A DNA stretch of 64,000 nucleotides, taken from contig NZ_CP117834.1 of the NCBI RefSeq assembly GCF_028735875.1, positions 62,001 to 126,000 on the forward strand, read 5' to 3'. Below the pieces are notes generated by a model. That model ran no database searches, was not told the origin of the DNA, and was given only the letters and a program-made list of their open reading frames with translations. Position 1 is the first letter of the stretch; each line of letters starts with the position of its first letter. Shown piece after piece: positions 36,121 through 46,815 of the stretch. Position numbers and translations under genes: made by a program. The DNA is from Shouchella hunanensis. GTDB lineage: Bacteria; Bacillota; Bacilli; Bacillales; Bacillaceae_D.

Positions 36121-37062
36121 TCAGTCAACTAGCTTAGAAGGGAAAAAATCTTGATTCGTATCTTCTATCGCCATATCGGCACAAACCCGTTTCCAAGCTT
36201 TAGGCAGTGGGCTTTTGATTACATACCTTTCTCCAGTTAGCGGTTGTGTGAATGTTAGCTGGTAACAATGCAATGCTTGATGGGAAAAACATCGTTGATC
36301 GCCTCCGTATAAGCCATCTCCTAAAAGAGGAAAACCAATCGATTGAAGGTGAACGCGAATTTGATGCGTTCTCCCTGTTTGCAATTCAAGTTGAAGAAGA
36401 CTTTCTTTCTGATTAGAGGCAATTCGTCTGTAATATGTAAGAGCTGGCTTGCCGTCAGCCCGTACTTCTCTTTCAATAATGCTTGAAGCTTTGCGACCGA
36501 TTGGTGCGTTTATCGTTCCCTTTAATTTCGGTACACCCGTGACTACTGCTGAATAATAACGTTTCAATTCACCTTGTTGCTGCGCTTTAGAAAGTAGATC
36601 GTGCGCATGACGATGTTTGGCAATCATTATTAATCCACTCGTTCCCCGATCTAGTCTGTTAACCGCATGAAACGTTGCCGCAATGTCTTGTTTTTGGTAA
36701 TAGTTCAACACTGCATTGGCTAGCGTATGATCAGGATGATCGTGGGAAGGAATGGTTGCCATCATGGCTGGCTTTTCCACGACGAGAAGGTCTGTGTCTT
36801 CATAATGAATGGTAAGTGCTATGTTTTGTGGCTTTAAAGATGAACTCACCTGCTCATTAGGTAGACAAACTCGTACGTGATCTCCTTCTTTCACATATGC
36901 TCTAACAGTAACAGGCACATCGTTTAAAAAGATTTCCCCACCTTGAAACTTTATCGCAGACAGCAAGCGCTTGGAGAGCTGTTTTTCTTCACGTAAAAAA
37001 GCGCGCAGTGAGAGATTTGCCTCACTTTTCCTAACGCGCCATTTTAGCTCCTTTTTATTCAC
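36121..37062 (-). CDS. yjbO: RluA/RluD-family RNA pseudouridine synthase YjbO
   Basis: A 313-residue pseudouridine synthase. Residues 15-75 form an S4-like RNA-binding lead; the catalytic motif is [18 protein letters not shown] with the nucleophilic Asp; [13 protein letters not shown] and GDGLYGG follow. RNA target (23S rRNA or tRNA) is not determined. Overlaps nadK by 8 bases, as in the yjbM-yjbN-yjbO operon of B. subtilis. Confidence 0.93.
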   Translation of the reverse strand: MNKKELKWRVRKSEANLSLRAFLREEKQLSKRLLSAIKFQGGEIFLNDVPVTVRAYVKEGDHVRVCLPNEQVSSSLKPQNIALTIHYEDTDLLVVEKPAMMATIPSHDHPDHTLANAVLNYYQKQDIAATFHAVNRLDRGTSGLIMIAKHRHAHDLLSKAQQQGELKRYYSAVVTGVPKLKGTINAPIGRKASSIIEREVRADGKPALTYYRRIASNQKESLLQLELQTGRTHQIRVHLQSIGFPLLGDGLYGGDQRCFSHQALHCYQLTFTQPLTGERYVIKSPLPKAWKRVCADMAIEDTNQDFFPSKLVD

Positions 37063-37855
37063 TGATAAACGACTCCTTCACACGCTTCCAAAACGGAAAC
37101 GGACGAAAGCGTGCAAAACGAACTTTTTCTTCCGCTACTCGACATTGAACGGTATCAACATTTTCCTCATAATTTGGCACATTGAAATGATCAATCGTTA
37201 CTTGAACGGATACATCATTTAATAATTTCAATAAACACGTATGATGTTGAGGCAACACAAGTGGCGAACCCAACGTACGATAAACTCGATTATTAATCGA
37301 AGCCATCTCAGAAAGCTGAATCGATGCTAAGGATGGATGCAAAATAGCCCCACCTAATGCTTTGTTATAAGCTGTGCTTCCTGACGGAGTTGACATACAA
37401 AGCCCGTCTCCTCTAAACGTTTCAAAGACCTCACCTTTTATTTCGACATTACATACTAGAGATCCTTCTGAACTTTTAATCGTTGACTCATTCAACGCTA
37501 AGTAGCGCCTTGAGGCTCGTCCATCTCGATACCGTATCACCACTTCTAATAAAGGATACTCAACAATTTGATAGGGCGTTTTAATGATATGTGTGACTAA
37601 GTGATCCGCTTCTTCTGGTACCCAATCTGCATAAAAACCAAGGTGCCCCGTATGTATACCTACAAAAGCAGTTTCTTCTAACCGGTGTGCATATAAATGA
37701 AATGCTTCAAGTAACGTGCCATCTCCACCTACAGTAATGACAATATCTGGTTCTTCATGATCGAGAATTAAATCCGCCTTAAGCAACTTTTCTTTCATTG
37801 ACTCACATAAATCATTCGAAAGGTTATCCCCTCTCGAAGCAACTGAGAACTTCAC
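37055..37855 (-). CDS. nadK: NAD kinase
   Basis: A 266-residue ATP-dependent NAD kinase that makes NADP. The [11 protein letters not shown] motif (about residues 53-63) and the NE/D loop [19 protein letters not shown] are present, with [14 protein letters not shown] near the end. GTG at 37855, eight bases after AGGAGG, gives exactly the B. subtilis NadF length. Middle gene of the relQ-like/nadK/yjbO operon. Confidence 0.96.
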   Translation of the reverse strand: MKFSVASRGDNLSNDLCESMKEKLLKADLILDHEEPDIVITVGGDGTLLEAFHLYAHRLEETAFVGIHTGHLGFYADWVPEEADHLVTHIIKTPYQIVEYPLLEVVIRYRDGRASRRYLALNESTIKSSEGSLVCNVEIKGEVFETFRGDGLCMSTPSGSTAYNKALGGAILHPSLASIQLSEMASINNRVYRTLGSPLVLPQHHTCLLKLLNDVSVQVTIDHFNVPNYEENVDTVQCRVAEEKVRFARFRPFPFWKRVKESFISE

Positions 37856-37871
37856 GCCATTAGCCTCCTGC

Positions 37872-38495
37872 CTATCCTCTATTTTGGCGTTGTTTCGCGG
37901 TAATAATCCGCTGCGCCTCTTGAACTTCATCCCGAATAATGGACATTTCCTCATCTAGCCAAAATGCAGCTTCAGACGCTCGTTGCAACCGCATGTTAAT
38001 ATCATCAGGGATCTCTCCACTGTACTTATAACGTAATGAATGCTCAATCGTTGCCCAAAAGTTCATTGACATCGTTCGAATTTGCAATTCGACAATGACA
38101 TTTTCTCTACCCTTAATCGTATGAACAGGATATTGGAGCATCATATGATAGGACCGATAGCCACTCGGTTTCTTTTCTTTTATATAATCACGCTCAGAAA
38201 CAATCACGAAATCCGTTCGAGATCGAATTAAATCAATAACTTTATCAATATCTTCTACAAATTGGGTGACAATCCGAACACCACCAATATCTTGCATTTC
38301 CCCTAAACGATCAAGAGGGATTTGCTTGCGTTCTGCTTTATTTAAAATACTAGATATTGGTTTTACTCGACCAGTAACAAATTCAATCGGTGTATGGAGA
38401 GATGTTTTTTGATATTGCTCACGAATTCCCTTTAATTTCACTTTTAACTCGTCTACCGCTTGCTTATAAGGAGTTAAGAAAGAATCCCAATCCAT
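37872..38495 (-). CDS. yjbM: Small alarmone synthetase YjbM (RelQ/SasB type)
   Basis: A 207-residue single-domain (p)ppGpp synthetase without a hydrolase domain. Synthetase motifs: [26 protein letters not shown], the substrate loop [12 protein letters not shown] and [23 protein letters not shown]. It is tetrameric and pppGpp-activated in B. subtilis. First gene of the nadK operon, 17 bases ahead of nadK; GGTGATG site. Confidence 0.95.
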   Translation of the reverse strand: MDWDSFLTPYKQAVDELKVKLKGIREQYQKTSLHTPIEFVTGRVKPISSILNKAERKQIPLDRLGEMQDIGGVRIVTQFVEDIDKVIDLIRSRTDFVIVSERDYIKEKKPSGYRSYHMMLQYPVHTIKGRENVIVELQIRTMSMNFWATIEHSLRYKYSGEIPDDINMRLQRASEAAFWLDEEMSIIRDEVQEAQRIITAKQRQNRG

Positions 38496-38516
38496 TTTTC
38501 ATCACCTGCTTTTTCG

Positions 38517-38894
38517 CTATTCAAACACAGACTTCACAGCCAGTTCAAATGCTTCTCCGTAGTTTCCATTCCCTTGTATATTTTCTAACAAAAACGTCAT
38601 TTCATCATTAAATTGCGCTAATGTCAAACGAGTACTTTCGTTCAATTTTAAATAGAAGGTTGTTTCGCTTTCATAACCTTTTTTCAACTCGGGCCAAACT
38701 TGTTCATCGAACCGTATGCCACGGAAGCCTTTATGATCTTCAATAATATACAAAAATGCAAATTGATCAGAGTCCACTAAGATCCTCTCGCCGTCCTTTA
38801 AGTCATTCGCACTACGCTCGCTAACCTCCTGATTTAAATAGACCGTTGTTACCTCGTTTCCTACTTCAATTGATTGTACGTGTAAGTATTCCAT
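38517..38894 (-). CDS. yjbL: UPF0738 family protein YjbL
   Basis: A 125-residue soluble acidic protein without catalytic motifs. Sequence and position between yjbM and yjbK match B. subtilis YjbL. AGGGGT site before the ATG. Function unknown. It ends 21 bases before yjbM, so it may be co-transcribed with it. Confidence 0.85.
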   Translation of the reverse strand: MEYLHVQSIEVGNEVTTVYLNQEVSERSANDLKDGERILVDSDQFAFLYIIEDHKGFRGIRFDEQVWPELKKGYESETTFYLKLNESTRLTLAQFNDEMTFLLENIQGNGNYGEAFELAVKSVFE

Positions 38895-38908
38895 CTGACC
38901 CCTCCAAC

Positions 38909-38938
38909 TTGCCTCTTTTTCCGATTATATCTTATCAT
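38909..38938 (+). promoter_or_regulatory. Sigma-A promoter for yjbK
   Basis: TTGCCT (38909-38914), 18-base spacer, TATCAT (38933-38938); start codon 57 bases later. Confidence 0.55.
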
Positions 38939-38994
38939 AAATGAGAGCCAAAACACACATGATGAGTATAAGCGAACGAAGGGTGAGACGATTA

Positions 38995-39576
38995 ATGACA
39001 ACAGAAATGGAATATGAAGCGAAATCTCTTCTGACAAAAGAAGAATACGAGCAATTACAACACGTCCTCGGTAAGAAACAACCACTTACTCAGCGAAACG
39101 AATATTTTGATACACAAGCATTTCATTTAAAGGATAAAACGGCCGCATTACGCATACGAACGAAGGAAGGAAAAGCTGTCTTAACGTTAAAGCAACAAAC
39201 AGACGAAGGTATGGTGGAAACCCATCAAAAACTAGAAGAAACCGATCAAGCTTTATTACTTTCAGGAACATTGCCTGAAGGGGCTGTAAAAATAGCCATA
39301 GAATCCCTTCTTCCAAATACGTGCGTTTTTTATCCATACGGACAGTTGACTACACACCGAATTACGTATCCATATAAAGACGGGTTACTTTGTCTCGATC
39401 ACAGTGAATACAACCATCGAGAAGATTATGAGATTGAGTATGAAGGTACCTCGATGATCCAAGCAGTTGAAGTGCTGACAGAGCTGTTACATCAACAGCA
39501 GATAACGTGTAAACCTGCTGCCAACAAAGTCGCTCGCTTCTTTTCCACCTCTCCTCACTTTACCGATAGTAACTAA
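38995..39576 (+). CDS. yjbK: CYTH-domain triphosphatase-like protein YjbK
   Basis: A 193-residue CYTH (triphosphate tunnel metalloenzyme) protein. The ExExK signature is EMEYEAK at the N-terminus, followed by the alternating charged strands of the tunnel (ALRIRTKEGKAVLTLKQQ, YEIEYEGTS). In B. subtilis it is next to the alarmone synthetase and hydrolyses triphosphate substrates poorly characterised in vivo. ATG 38995 follows GGGTGAG; the 18 extra codons upstream cover the promoter. Confidence 0.85.
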   Translation: MTTEMEYEAKSLLTKEEYEQLQHVLGKKQPLTQRNEYFDTQAFHLKDKTAALRIRTKEGKAVLTLKQQTDEGMVETHQKLEETDQALLLSGTLPEGAVKIAIESLLPNTCVFYPYGQLTTHRITYPYKDGLLCLDHSEYNHREDYEIEYEGTSMIQAVEVLTELLHQQQITCKPAANKVARFFSTSPHFTDSN

Positions 39577-39587
39577 TTCGCAAGTAA

Positions 39588-39626
39588 CAAAAGGAACCAA
39601 GCGCACGAAACGTTTGGTTCCTTTTT
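39588..39626. terminator. Bidirectional terminator between yjbK and yjbJ
   Basis: AAAAGGAACCAA-CG / CG-TTGGTTCCTTTTT stem, A-tract and T-tract on either side. Confidence 0.85.
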
Positions 39627-39627
39627 G

Positions 39628-40269
39628 TTAGGCTTGCTGATAAGTACTCATTACTTTCGGTACATACGCTTGAGTTTCTTTAAATGGCGGTATTCCGTTG
39701 TATTTATCAACGTTACCTGGACCTGCATTATAGGCGGCTAGCGCTAGAGATACATTACCATCGTAACGATTGAGCATATCTTTTATGTAACGTACGCCGC
39801 CTCGGATATTTTGTTCCGGATCAAATATCGATGTCACGCCAAGCCCTCTTGCAGTTCCGGGCATAAGCTGCATTAACCCGCTCGCCCCAGCAGAACTTAC
39901 CGCTTTTTCATTAAAATTTGACTCATGCTTTATTATAGCCATCGTCAGCTTCGGATCCACTTGATATTCATTCGAAATCCGTTCAATTAAAGGCATATAG
40001 GCTTGAGCGTTTGCATCGACATTTTTAGATAAAGAAGCCCCATTTATCGATGAAGAGGCACCACTTCCTGCAGGCACCTGCTCTAACTGCTGATTAAATA
40101 AGGGCAATAAAAAAGGTAACGATAAAGAAGAAGATTGCGCAGAAGATGTTTGTTGCATCGCCGTTGCCAAAAACGTGCTAAAATCAGTTTGATTCAAGGG
40201 CACTGTTTGAGCAGTGCTAGTGCTCACGCTATCATACCCTTGTGCTAGTGGCCAAAAATGAATAGTCAA
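39628..40269 (-). CDS. yjbJ: Lytic transglycosylase YjbJ (CwlQ-like)
   Basis: A 213-residue protein with a Ser/Gln-rich N-terminal 95 residues and a C-terminal SLT goose-lysozyme-like domain: catalytic Glu in [49 protein letters not shown]. It cleaves the MurNAc-GlcNAc bond. No signal peptide is evident, as noted for YjbJ/CwlQ. TTG start six bases after AGGTGA. Confidence 0.88.
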   Translation of the reverse strand: MTIHFWPLAQGYDSVSTSTAQTVPLNQTDFSTFLATAMQQTSSAQSSSLSLPFLLPLFNQQLEQVPAGSGASSSINGASLSKNVDANAQAYMPLIERISNEYQVDPKLTMAIIKHESNFNEKAVSSAGASGLMQLMPGTARGLGVTSIFDPEQNIRGGVRYIKDMLNRYDGNVSLALAAYNAGPGNVDKYNGIPPFKETQAYVPKVMSTYQQA

Positions 40270-40370
40270 CCTAGTTCACCTGCTTTTCACGTACATTTTC
40301 TTCTATTGTACAGGGATCTCCAAAAATAGACAATATGATTACCCTTTTTACTCGTTCTAAAACACATGAT

Positions 40371-40399
40371 TTGCCCAACGTCGTAAACGTTGCTACAAT
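40371..40399 (+). promoter_or_regulatory. Sigma-A promoter of yjbI-spxH with an inverted repeat in the spacer
   Basis: TTGCCC (40371-40376), 17-base spacer, TACAAT (40394-40399). The spacer contains CAACGT-CGTAA-ACGTTG (40376-40392), which could be an operator. Confidence 0.65.
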
Positions 40400-40437
40400 A
40401 GAACTATGGTATTGATGTAAAAGGAGCGAGGGTAACC

Positions 40438-40833
40438 GTGCCTGACCAAAACAAAACTAGCCCTTATGCTTTAATCGGTGGAGAAGCGACACTTGATTCT
40501 CTCGTTGAAGCTTTCTATGGCTACGTAAAAAACCATAGTGATTTAACTCATTTATTTCCTGACGATTTAACAGAAACAAAAGATAAGCAAAAAAAATTCT
40601 TAACGCAATTTTTTGGTGGTCCACAAGCATATACAGAGGAGTACGGTCATCCACGACTGAGGGCTCGTCACATGCCATTTGTCATTAGCCCTGTTCAAGC
40701 GGATGCTTGGCTTGCCTGTATGGAAAAAGCGATGGACGACGTGCATTTATCAGGTGATATTCGTGAATTTATGATGCAGCGACTTACACTTACCGCTCAT
40801 CATATGGTAAATCACGCATCAGCACCAAGGTAA
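40438..40833 (+). CDS. yjbI: Truncated hemoglobin YjbI (group II)
   Basis: A 131-residue group II truncated globin. Proximal His lies in RARHMPFVISPVQADAW, and the distal pocket has FYGYV and FFGGPQAYTEEYGHP. It binds O2 and is co-transcribed with spxH in Bacillus; a role in peroxide or nitrosative handling is proposed for the family. GTG start after GAGCGAGGG. 17 bases ahead of spxH. Confidence 0.92.
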   Translation: MPDQNKTSPYALIGGEATLDSLVEAFYGYVKNHSDLTHLFPDDLTETKDKQKKFLTQFFGGPQAYTEEYGHPRLRARHMPFVISPVQADAWLACMEKAMDDVHLSGDIREFMMQRLTLTAHHMVNHASAPR

Positions 40834-40850
40834 AAGAAAGGAGTTGTACC

Positions 40851-41744
40851 ATGAACCTTAAACGTCATTCTTTCGAAGAGTGTAATCAAGAAATGGGTAT
40901 TTGTGGCATCTCCGACTCACGTGAGCAATTGCCACTAAAAAAGCCGATTGAAATTTATTTCTTCATTGATCCACTTTGCCATGATTGTTGGACCATTGAG
41001 CCGATTATAAAAAAGTTTCAGATTGAATATGGTCATTACTTTAAAGTACGAATTCTTTTAGCAGGGAAATTATCGTATTGGAACGCTTTTAACCGCTCTT
41101 TAAAAAAGAAAAGCAAACAAGAAACACAACTTGATCCTACGATGTGTTGTGCAGGTAAAGTTGAACTAAACAAAATGGATATCAATCCATATAACGCGTA
41201 CATTGCGGTTAAAGCAGCCGAACTTCAAGGACCTCGTGCTGGTTTACGTTTCTTAAGAAAACTACGGGAAGCGTTGTTTCTCCGAAAATGTAACGTGACA
41301 GATGAAGCCATTTTAAAGCAATGTTCTAGAGAAGCTGGACTAGATGTAGATGTCTTTTTAGATGACCTGCATTCTGCGACTGCTACAAAAGCGTTGCAAT
41401 GTGATATTCAGACAACGTCAGAAATGGATGTTGAGTCTGTACCGAGTCTCGTGTTTTTTAACGGCAACTCTGAAGAAGCCGGTATAAAAATTTCTGGTCA
41501 TTACCCTTATCACATTTACGTACAGCTATTGGAAGACATGTTAGGTTTTACTCCTGAGCGCGCATCCCATCCAAACTTGGAGGCGTTCCTTTGTCATTAT
41601 GGATTTTTAGCAACCTCAGAAATTGCTACTGTTCTTGATAAATCGCCTGAAGAAGTAGAGCGTTCATTAAAATCGTTAATGCTCCAGCAAAAAGTAGAAG
41701 CGGTCCCGTTTAAATATGGCACTTTTTGGAAATGGATTGCATAA
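40851..41744 (+). CDS. spxH: ClpXP adaptor protein SpxH (YjbH)
   Basis: A 297-residue DsbA-like adaptor that delivers Spx to ClpXP. CxxC site PLCHDCW at residues 43-47 region; a second Cys-rich patch (PTMCCAGK) follows. Spx, its client, is encoded 4.3 kb downstream on the other strand. AAAGGAG site; terminator after the stop. Confidence 0.93.
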   Translation: MNLKRHSFEECNQEMGICGISDSREQLPLKKPIEIYFFIDPLCHDCWTIEPIIKKFQIEYGHYFKVRILLAGKLSYWNAFNRSLKKKSKQETQLDPTMCCAGKVELNKMDINPYNAYIAVKAAELQGPRAGLRFLRKLREALFLRKCNVTDEAILKQCSREAGLDVDVFLDDLHSATATKALQCDIQTTSEMDVESVPSLVFFNGNSEEAGIKISGHYPYHIYVQLLEDMLGFTPERASHPNLEAFLCHYGFLATSEIATVLDKSPEEVERSLKSLMLQQKVEAVPFKYGTFWKWIA

Positions 41745-41745
41745 G

Positions 41746-41783
41746 AAAAGCTACGTATCTTTGACTAGATACGTAGCTTTTTT
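41746..41783 (+). terminator. Terminator after yjbI-spxH
   Basis: Perfect 15-bp arms AAAAGCTACGTATCT / AGATACGTAGCTTTT, loop TTGACT, followed by T's. Confidence 0.9.
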
Positions 41784-41897
41784 ATATTGCAAAGAGAATG
41801 TGACATGCAAAATCTATCTTAACGTATAATGAAAGTAGAATGCAAGTTTTTCTTTATGATCCTTCGCTATCTCGTTTAACAAAGGAGCGTTTAACCA

Positions 41898-42083
41898 ATG
41901 AAAAAAAGCATGTTTTTCCTTCGTTTAGTGCTATTGTTTGTTGCATTTGGCCTTTACTTGATGAGTTTGTTGCATTTATTTCCCATTTGGATTGCAACAC
42001 CGTTATTATTTGGTGCCAGCTACTTTCTCTTTCGACCGAATCAAAAGAAAAACCGGTTTAAAGGCTATCGATCTCGGGGTTAA
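41898..42083 (+). CDS. Small two-helix membrane protein
   Basis: A 61-residue hydrophobic protein with helices at about 5-22 and 26-45 and a basic cytosolic tail (KKKNRFKGYRSR pattern). AAAGGAG ribosome site nine bases before the ATG supports it over the overlapping frame at 41840-42061. It converges on pepF with only three bases between stops. No family recognised. Confidence 0.65.
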   Translation: MKKSMFFLRLVLLFVAFGLYLMSLLHLFPIWIATPLLFGASYFLFRPNQKKNRFKGYRSRG

Positions 42084-42086
42084 CTA

Positions 42087-43892
42087 TTATTCAGCAAGCA
42101 TTCTCTCAAGCTCATCTAATGTTTCTTCAAAGCGCTTCATCGTCACTTGTACAGGTTCTTTTGCTGTCATATCAACACCCGCTTCTTTCAGAAGCTCAAT
42201 AGGAAAATCTGTCATACCTGATTGTAAAAACGTGATGAATCGGTCAGCTGCAGGCTTTCCTTCTTCATGAATGGCATCTGATAAAGCGACAGCAGCACTA
42301 TAACCGGTTGCATACTGATACACGTAGTAGTTCATAAAGAAATGAGGTATTCGTGCCCACTCATAGGCGATGGCGTCATCTGTAATCACATCTGGCCCAT
42401 AATACTTTTCATTTAACTCTTTATAAGCTTTTGCTAGTACGTCTTTTGTAATCGCCTGACCTTTTTCATTTTGACTATGAAGGAAATGCTCAAATTCTGC
42501 AAACATTGTTTGACGAAAAACAGTTGTTCTCATCCCATCTAATAATTGATTTAGTAAGTAAATCTTCTTTTGTTTATTTGTTTCTTTTTTTATTAAATAA
42601 TCGTGTAACAACAGCTCATTTAAGGTTGATGCTACTTCAGCCAGAAAAATGGTGTAGCGTCCATACACAGGAGGCTGATTTTCTCTCGTGTAATAGCTAT
42701 GAACACTATGCCCAAATTCATGTGTGAGAGTCGACAAACTCGTATGCGTGTCCTGCCAATTCATTAAAATGAACGGTTTCGTTCCGTAGCTCCCTCCACT
42801 ATAGGCACCACTATCTTTCCCTTTATTTTCATACAAATCGACCCAACGTTCATTTAGACCTTTTTGAACAATGGACACATACTCTTCTCCAAGAGGCGCA
42901 AGGGATGAGAGCATCGTTTCTTTCGCTTCCTCATAGGTAAAAGGCAGTTGAACATCTTGTACAATGGGCGTGTATAGATCGTACATATGTAAATGTTCAA
43001 GTTTTAACAAGCGTTTTCTAAGGCGCATATAGCGGTGTAAAAGCGGCAAACTCTTTCCAACCGTTTCAACTAGCTGGTCATACACACGTTCTGAGATGTA
43101 ATTTTCATCAAGGGCTGCTGCTCTTGCTGAATCATAGCCTCTCATCGTTGCTTCAAACTGCTTTGCTTTTACCTCTCCACTTAAAATTGAAGCGATTGTA
43201 TGGCTAAATTGCTCATAAGTAGCATAGTAAGACTCATATACTCGCTTTCGGACAAAACGATCCGGTTGCGCCATAAGCGTTATAAATCTTCCAGGCGTTA
43301 CAGTAATGTCTTCTCCCTTTTCGTCTTTAACCGTCTTAAACGTAATATCAGCATTTGTTAGCAATGAATAGGTTTTTCTAGATGCTGCAAACGGTTCTTG
43401 CAAGCGGGATAATAACGCTTCTTCCTTCTCCGATAAAATATGGTCTTTTCGATGATGGATGAAAGCAACATATTGCTTGTACTTTTGTAACGGCTCATAC
43501 GATTGTAAAAAGTGGGCTAAGTCCGACTCATTCATTTGCAAGATCTCTGGTTGCAAAAAGGCGGTCTTATCATTAAAATTTACATAGAGCTGTGATCCTT
43601 TTTCACTGCGCTCTTGTAAAACAGAGTTGGTCGTGTCTACATCACTACTATGACGAGCATAAACCAAGATCTTTGTAGCCTCTACCTCCAAATCATAATA
43701 CCCTTCTAAAACTTGAAACAATATGTTTGCTGAAGAGACCACTTTCCCTTTATACTTTTGGAAATCCTCAACTTTTTCACGCAACTTCATACAAGCGTGT
43801 TCCCATTCTTCAGGTGTACTATAAATGGACTCCAAATCCCAAGTTGACTCTTTCGGAATTTCTTCTCGTCTTAACACTGTTTCTTCTGCCAT
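42087..43892 (-). CDS. pepF: Oligoendopeptidase F
   Basis: A 601-residue M3-family zinc endopeptidase that cuts 6-17 residue peptides in the cytoplasm. Zinc motif LTHEFGHSVHSYYT (HExxH) with third ligand in LAEVASTLNE. In B. subtilis PepF (YjbG) overproduction affects the sporulation phosphorelay peptides. AAGGAGGT site. Located between spxH and coiA as in B. subtilis. Confidence 0.95.
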   Translation of the reverse strand: MAEETVLRREEIPKESTWDLESIYSTPEEWEHACMKLREKVEDFQKYKGKVVSSANILFQVLEGYYDLEVEATKILVYARHSSDVDTTNSVLQERSEKGSQLYVNFNDKTAFLQPEILQMNESDLAHFLQSYEPLQKYKQYVAFIHHRKDHILSEKEEALLSRLQEPFAASRKTYSLLTNADITFKTVKDEKGEDITVTPGRFITLMAQPDRFVRKRVYESYYATYEQFSHTIASILSGEVKAKQFEATMRGYDSARAAALDENYISERVYDQLVETVGKSLPLLHRYMRLRKRLLKLEHLHMYDLYTPIVQDVQLPFTYEEAKETMLSSLAPLGEEYVSIVQKGLNERWVDLYENKGKDSGAYSGGSYGTKPFILMNWQDTHTSLSTLTHEFGHSVHSYYTRENQPPVYGRYTIFLAEVASTLNELLLHDYLIKKETNKQKKIYLLNQLLDGMRTTVFRQTMFAEFEHFLHSQNEKGQAITKDVLAKAYKELNEKYYGPDVITDDAIAYEWARIPHFFMNYYVYQYATGYSAAVALSDAIHEEGKPAADRFITFLQSGMTDFPIELLKEAGVDMTAKEPVQVTMKRFEETLDELERMLAE

Positions 43893-43975
43893 TCCGCCTA
43901 CCTCCTTCTATATGTTTTTTCATTATAACAAGTATTTTGAACAATAGCACGACTGTTCCATAATAGATCGTACCA

Positions 43976-45154
43976 TCACGACAAATACGCCTCTTGCTTT
44001 TTATTTACTTCTGACCATTTTTGCACAAGAACCGTTTCACTTTCAATCGTTTCTTTTGCCGAATAGACTCGTTTATATACGAGGGACGAAACAGCTGATT
44101 TTTCCAAATAACGGAAGGAAATGAGAAGATCCATGTATTGTGTGACTAATTTGGGAACAACACTACTGTAGGTACATTGGGCTCGCAGCCCCCATTGAAA
44201 TCGTTGAACTAGGGCAGTCAATCGTTGGTTTATAGTTGTATAGGAGAACGGTTTATGAAGGGGAAACTGTTCTAAAATATCAAAAACGAAAAAGGTTTGC
44301 CATACATGAGGGGGAGCTGTCACATATAATTGCACGGGTAATGACCATCCAATCAACGGAGGTATTCGATCTAAACGCATTTGTTGGTAATAAGGAAGGA
44401 GGAAGGGATATTGAAGCATCATTTGTGTAGCTGCTTTTTTACGGTATCGTACATATTCATCGTTTAAAGAGATCGCGGATCGCCAAGGAGGTGAGAATAA
44501 GCGCTGCGGCGTTAATTGATTCAATTTGATATAATCACAACTAGCAAGCACGACGTTGCCATGAAGACTAAACAAATTTGATAAAAAGCAAAACAAGTTA
44601 CATAGGGGGTCAAAATAATAGAGGTATCGACGGTGGTTGTATAGATAGATGGCGTAAAATTCAAATTCATGAAGAAGAAATTGAGCAGCTCGTTTTCGCT
44701 TTAATCGCTGTGCACCGAGTACCCATACAGGCACAATATTTAATGAACGGTAGGCATCGTTACGCGAAATCATATCTTCAGCACTTATAGCAGAACACTG
44801 ATATTCAATCGCAATACTTGTATTGCCAGCTTGGATGTGAATATCTGGTCGTTGTTTTGTTTGGGGTAAGTAATGTTCCAGTGACGTTTTTGGGAAGGTG
44901 TGTAAGAAGAAAGCGTGGAGTAGTTCCTTTCCTTGTTGGTGAAGTAGCGATTCGTTCGTTGAGCTCCCTTTGCACGCAGTTAATTTGCGATGAGCAAAGT
45001 GCCAACGACGTTTCTTTCCTAGTCGTACGACAACTTCTTGCTTACAACTTTGACAAAAGAACGTCTCTTCTCGTCTTTTTTTTAACCAGTATTGTTTTGA
45101 TTGCGAATTGTGAATGTGGACTTGCGCGTCGTTTTGATTTTTCGCAGTGTACAA
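43976..45154 (-). CDS. coiA: Competence protein CoiA
   Basis: A 392-residue CoiA homologue needed for recombination of taken-up DNA. An N-terminal zinc finger-like segment (FFCQSCKQEVVV... WHFAHRK) is followed by a PD-(D/E)xK nuclease-like core: RPDIHIQ and IAIEYQCSAIS. TTG 45154 is seven bases after AAAGGAG; the ATG-started frame 11 codons longer covers the ribosome site. In B. subtilis it is ComK-controlled; I could not place a ComK box. Confidence 0.9.
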   Translation of the reverse strand: MYTAKNQNDAQVHIHNSQSKQYWLKKRREETFFCQSCKQEVVVRLGKKRRWHFAHRKLTACKGSSTNESLLHQQGKELLHAFFLHTFPKTSLEHYLPQTKQRPDIHIQAGNTSIAIEYQCSAISAEDMISRNDAYRSLNIVPVWVLGAQRLKRKRAAQFLLHEFEFYAIYLYNHRRYLYYFDPLCNLFCFLSNLFSLHGNVVLASCDYIKLNQLTPQRLFSPPWRSAISLNDEYVRYRKKAATQMMLQYPFLLPYYQQMRLDRIPPLIGWSLPVQLYVTAPPHVWQTFFVFDILEQFPLHKPFSYTTINQRLTALVQRFQWGLRAQCTYSSVVPKLVTQYMDLLISFRYLEKSAVSSLVYKRVYSAKETIESETVLVQKWSEVNKKQEAYLS

Positions 45155-45223
45155 ACCATCTCTCCTTTCTTTCTTAATAAGACACATTCTCGCTATCGTC
45201 TCATTAATCCTTCTTCCATCACG

Positions 45224-45250
45224 AAAAAAAGGAACGTCAACGGACGCTCC
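45224..45250 (-). terminator. Terminator after mecA
   Basis: GGAGCGTC-CGTT-GACGTTCC stem on the minus strand followed by seven T's. Confidence 0.85.
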
Positions 45251-45253
45251 TTA

Positions 45254-45883
45254 TTAAAACGCTTGCTTAATAACACTTAATGCATTTGTAACAGCAATTT
45301 CTTTTCCATACTCTTTTAGCCTATGGATCGTCAATTCTGATTCATATCCAAACTCTAACATACGACTTAATAAGTTATCTTGTTCATCTTCTGTATAATG
45401 ATCGTTATTAAAGTGGATATGCAAATAGTAACGACCTTCGTAATGATACAAGCTATTTGTCAAAAACTCAGGCTGAACGGATTGACTCAGAGAAATAACA
45501 TCTTCGAATTCTCTGAAACCAATAATAATCTCAAGTTGGTCGTACTGTGAGTCCACTTGCTTATTTAATTCGTCTAGCTCCGTGTTTTCTTCCTCAACAT
45601 CTTCTTCTTTAACAGGAATCTCAAGCTTCATATTTCCATCAGAGATTTGGCCACGTGTCACGAGAATTTCTAAGCCTTTATCGTGTGCATGGACTTGAAT
45701 CCATAGAGGCCCATCAAGCTCAAAATCATCACGATCACTTGCTTCATTCATCATGTCATAAAAGAGTTCTTCTCCTCGTTCACGATTATACCAGATCTCT
45801 TCACGCTCGAAACCACGTTCCTCAATATCTTTATAGGTAATAAAAAATCGAATTGTTGTATCGTTTACGCGTTCAATCTCCAT
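45254..45883 (-). CDS. mecA: Adaptor protein MecA
   Basis: A 209-residue ClpC adaptor that targets ComK and ComS-controlled substrates for degradation, so it holds back competence. N-terminal substrate domain (MEIERVNDTTIRFFITYKDIEERGF), acidic linker near 95-110, and C-terminal ClpC-binding domain (YEGRYYLHIHF). AGGAGGGGG site. Single-gene unit between coiA and spx. Confidence 0.96.
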   Translation of the reverse strand: MEIERVNDTTIRFFITYKDIEERGFEREEIWYNRERGEELFYDMMNEASDRDDFELDGPLWIQVHAHDKGLEILVTRGQISDGNMKLEIPVKEEDVEEENTELDELNKQVDSQYDQLEIIIGFREFEDVISLSQSVQPEFLTNSLYHYEGRYYLHIHFNNDHYTEDEQDNLLSRMLEFGYESELTIHRLKEYGKEIAVTNALSVIKQAF

Positions 45884-46043
45884 TCTCGCTCCCCCTCCTA
45901 ACGGATTATGGTTGTCACACTCAAGAAGTGAGCAGATCCTCTATTTCTATTGTATGATAGATCAGAAAAAAATGAAATGAATCTGCATGCTTTCGGCGAG
46001 ATTATTGATTAATAATTTTCTCTTATTGAAAGAAAAAAGTCAA

Positions 46044-46072
46044 GAAAAAACCTTCTGTATCCAACAGAAGGT
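46044..46072 (-). terminator. Terminator after spx
   Basis: ACCTTCTG / CAGAAGGT stem, 7-base loop, followed on the minus strand by TTTTTTC. Confidence 0.8.
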
Positions 46073-46074
46073 CA

Positions 46075-46815
<741 letters not shown>

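Noticed and set aside
41840-42061. 73-codon frame overlapping the small membrane protein gene
   Set aside because: The other frame (41898-42083) has AAAGGAG and a clean two-helix product.
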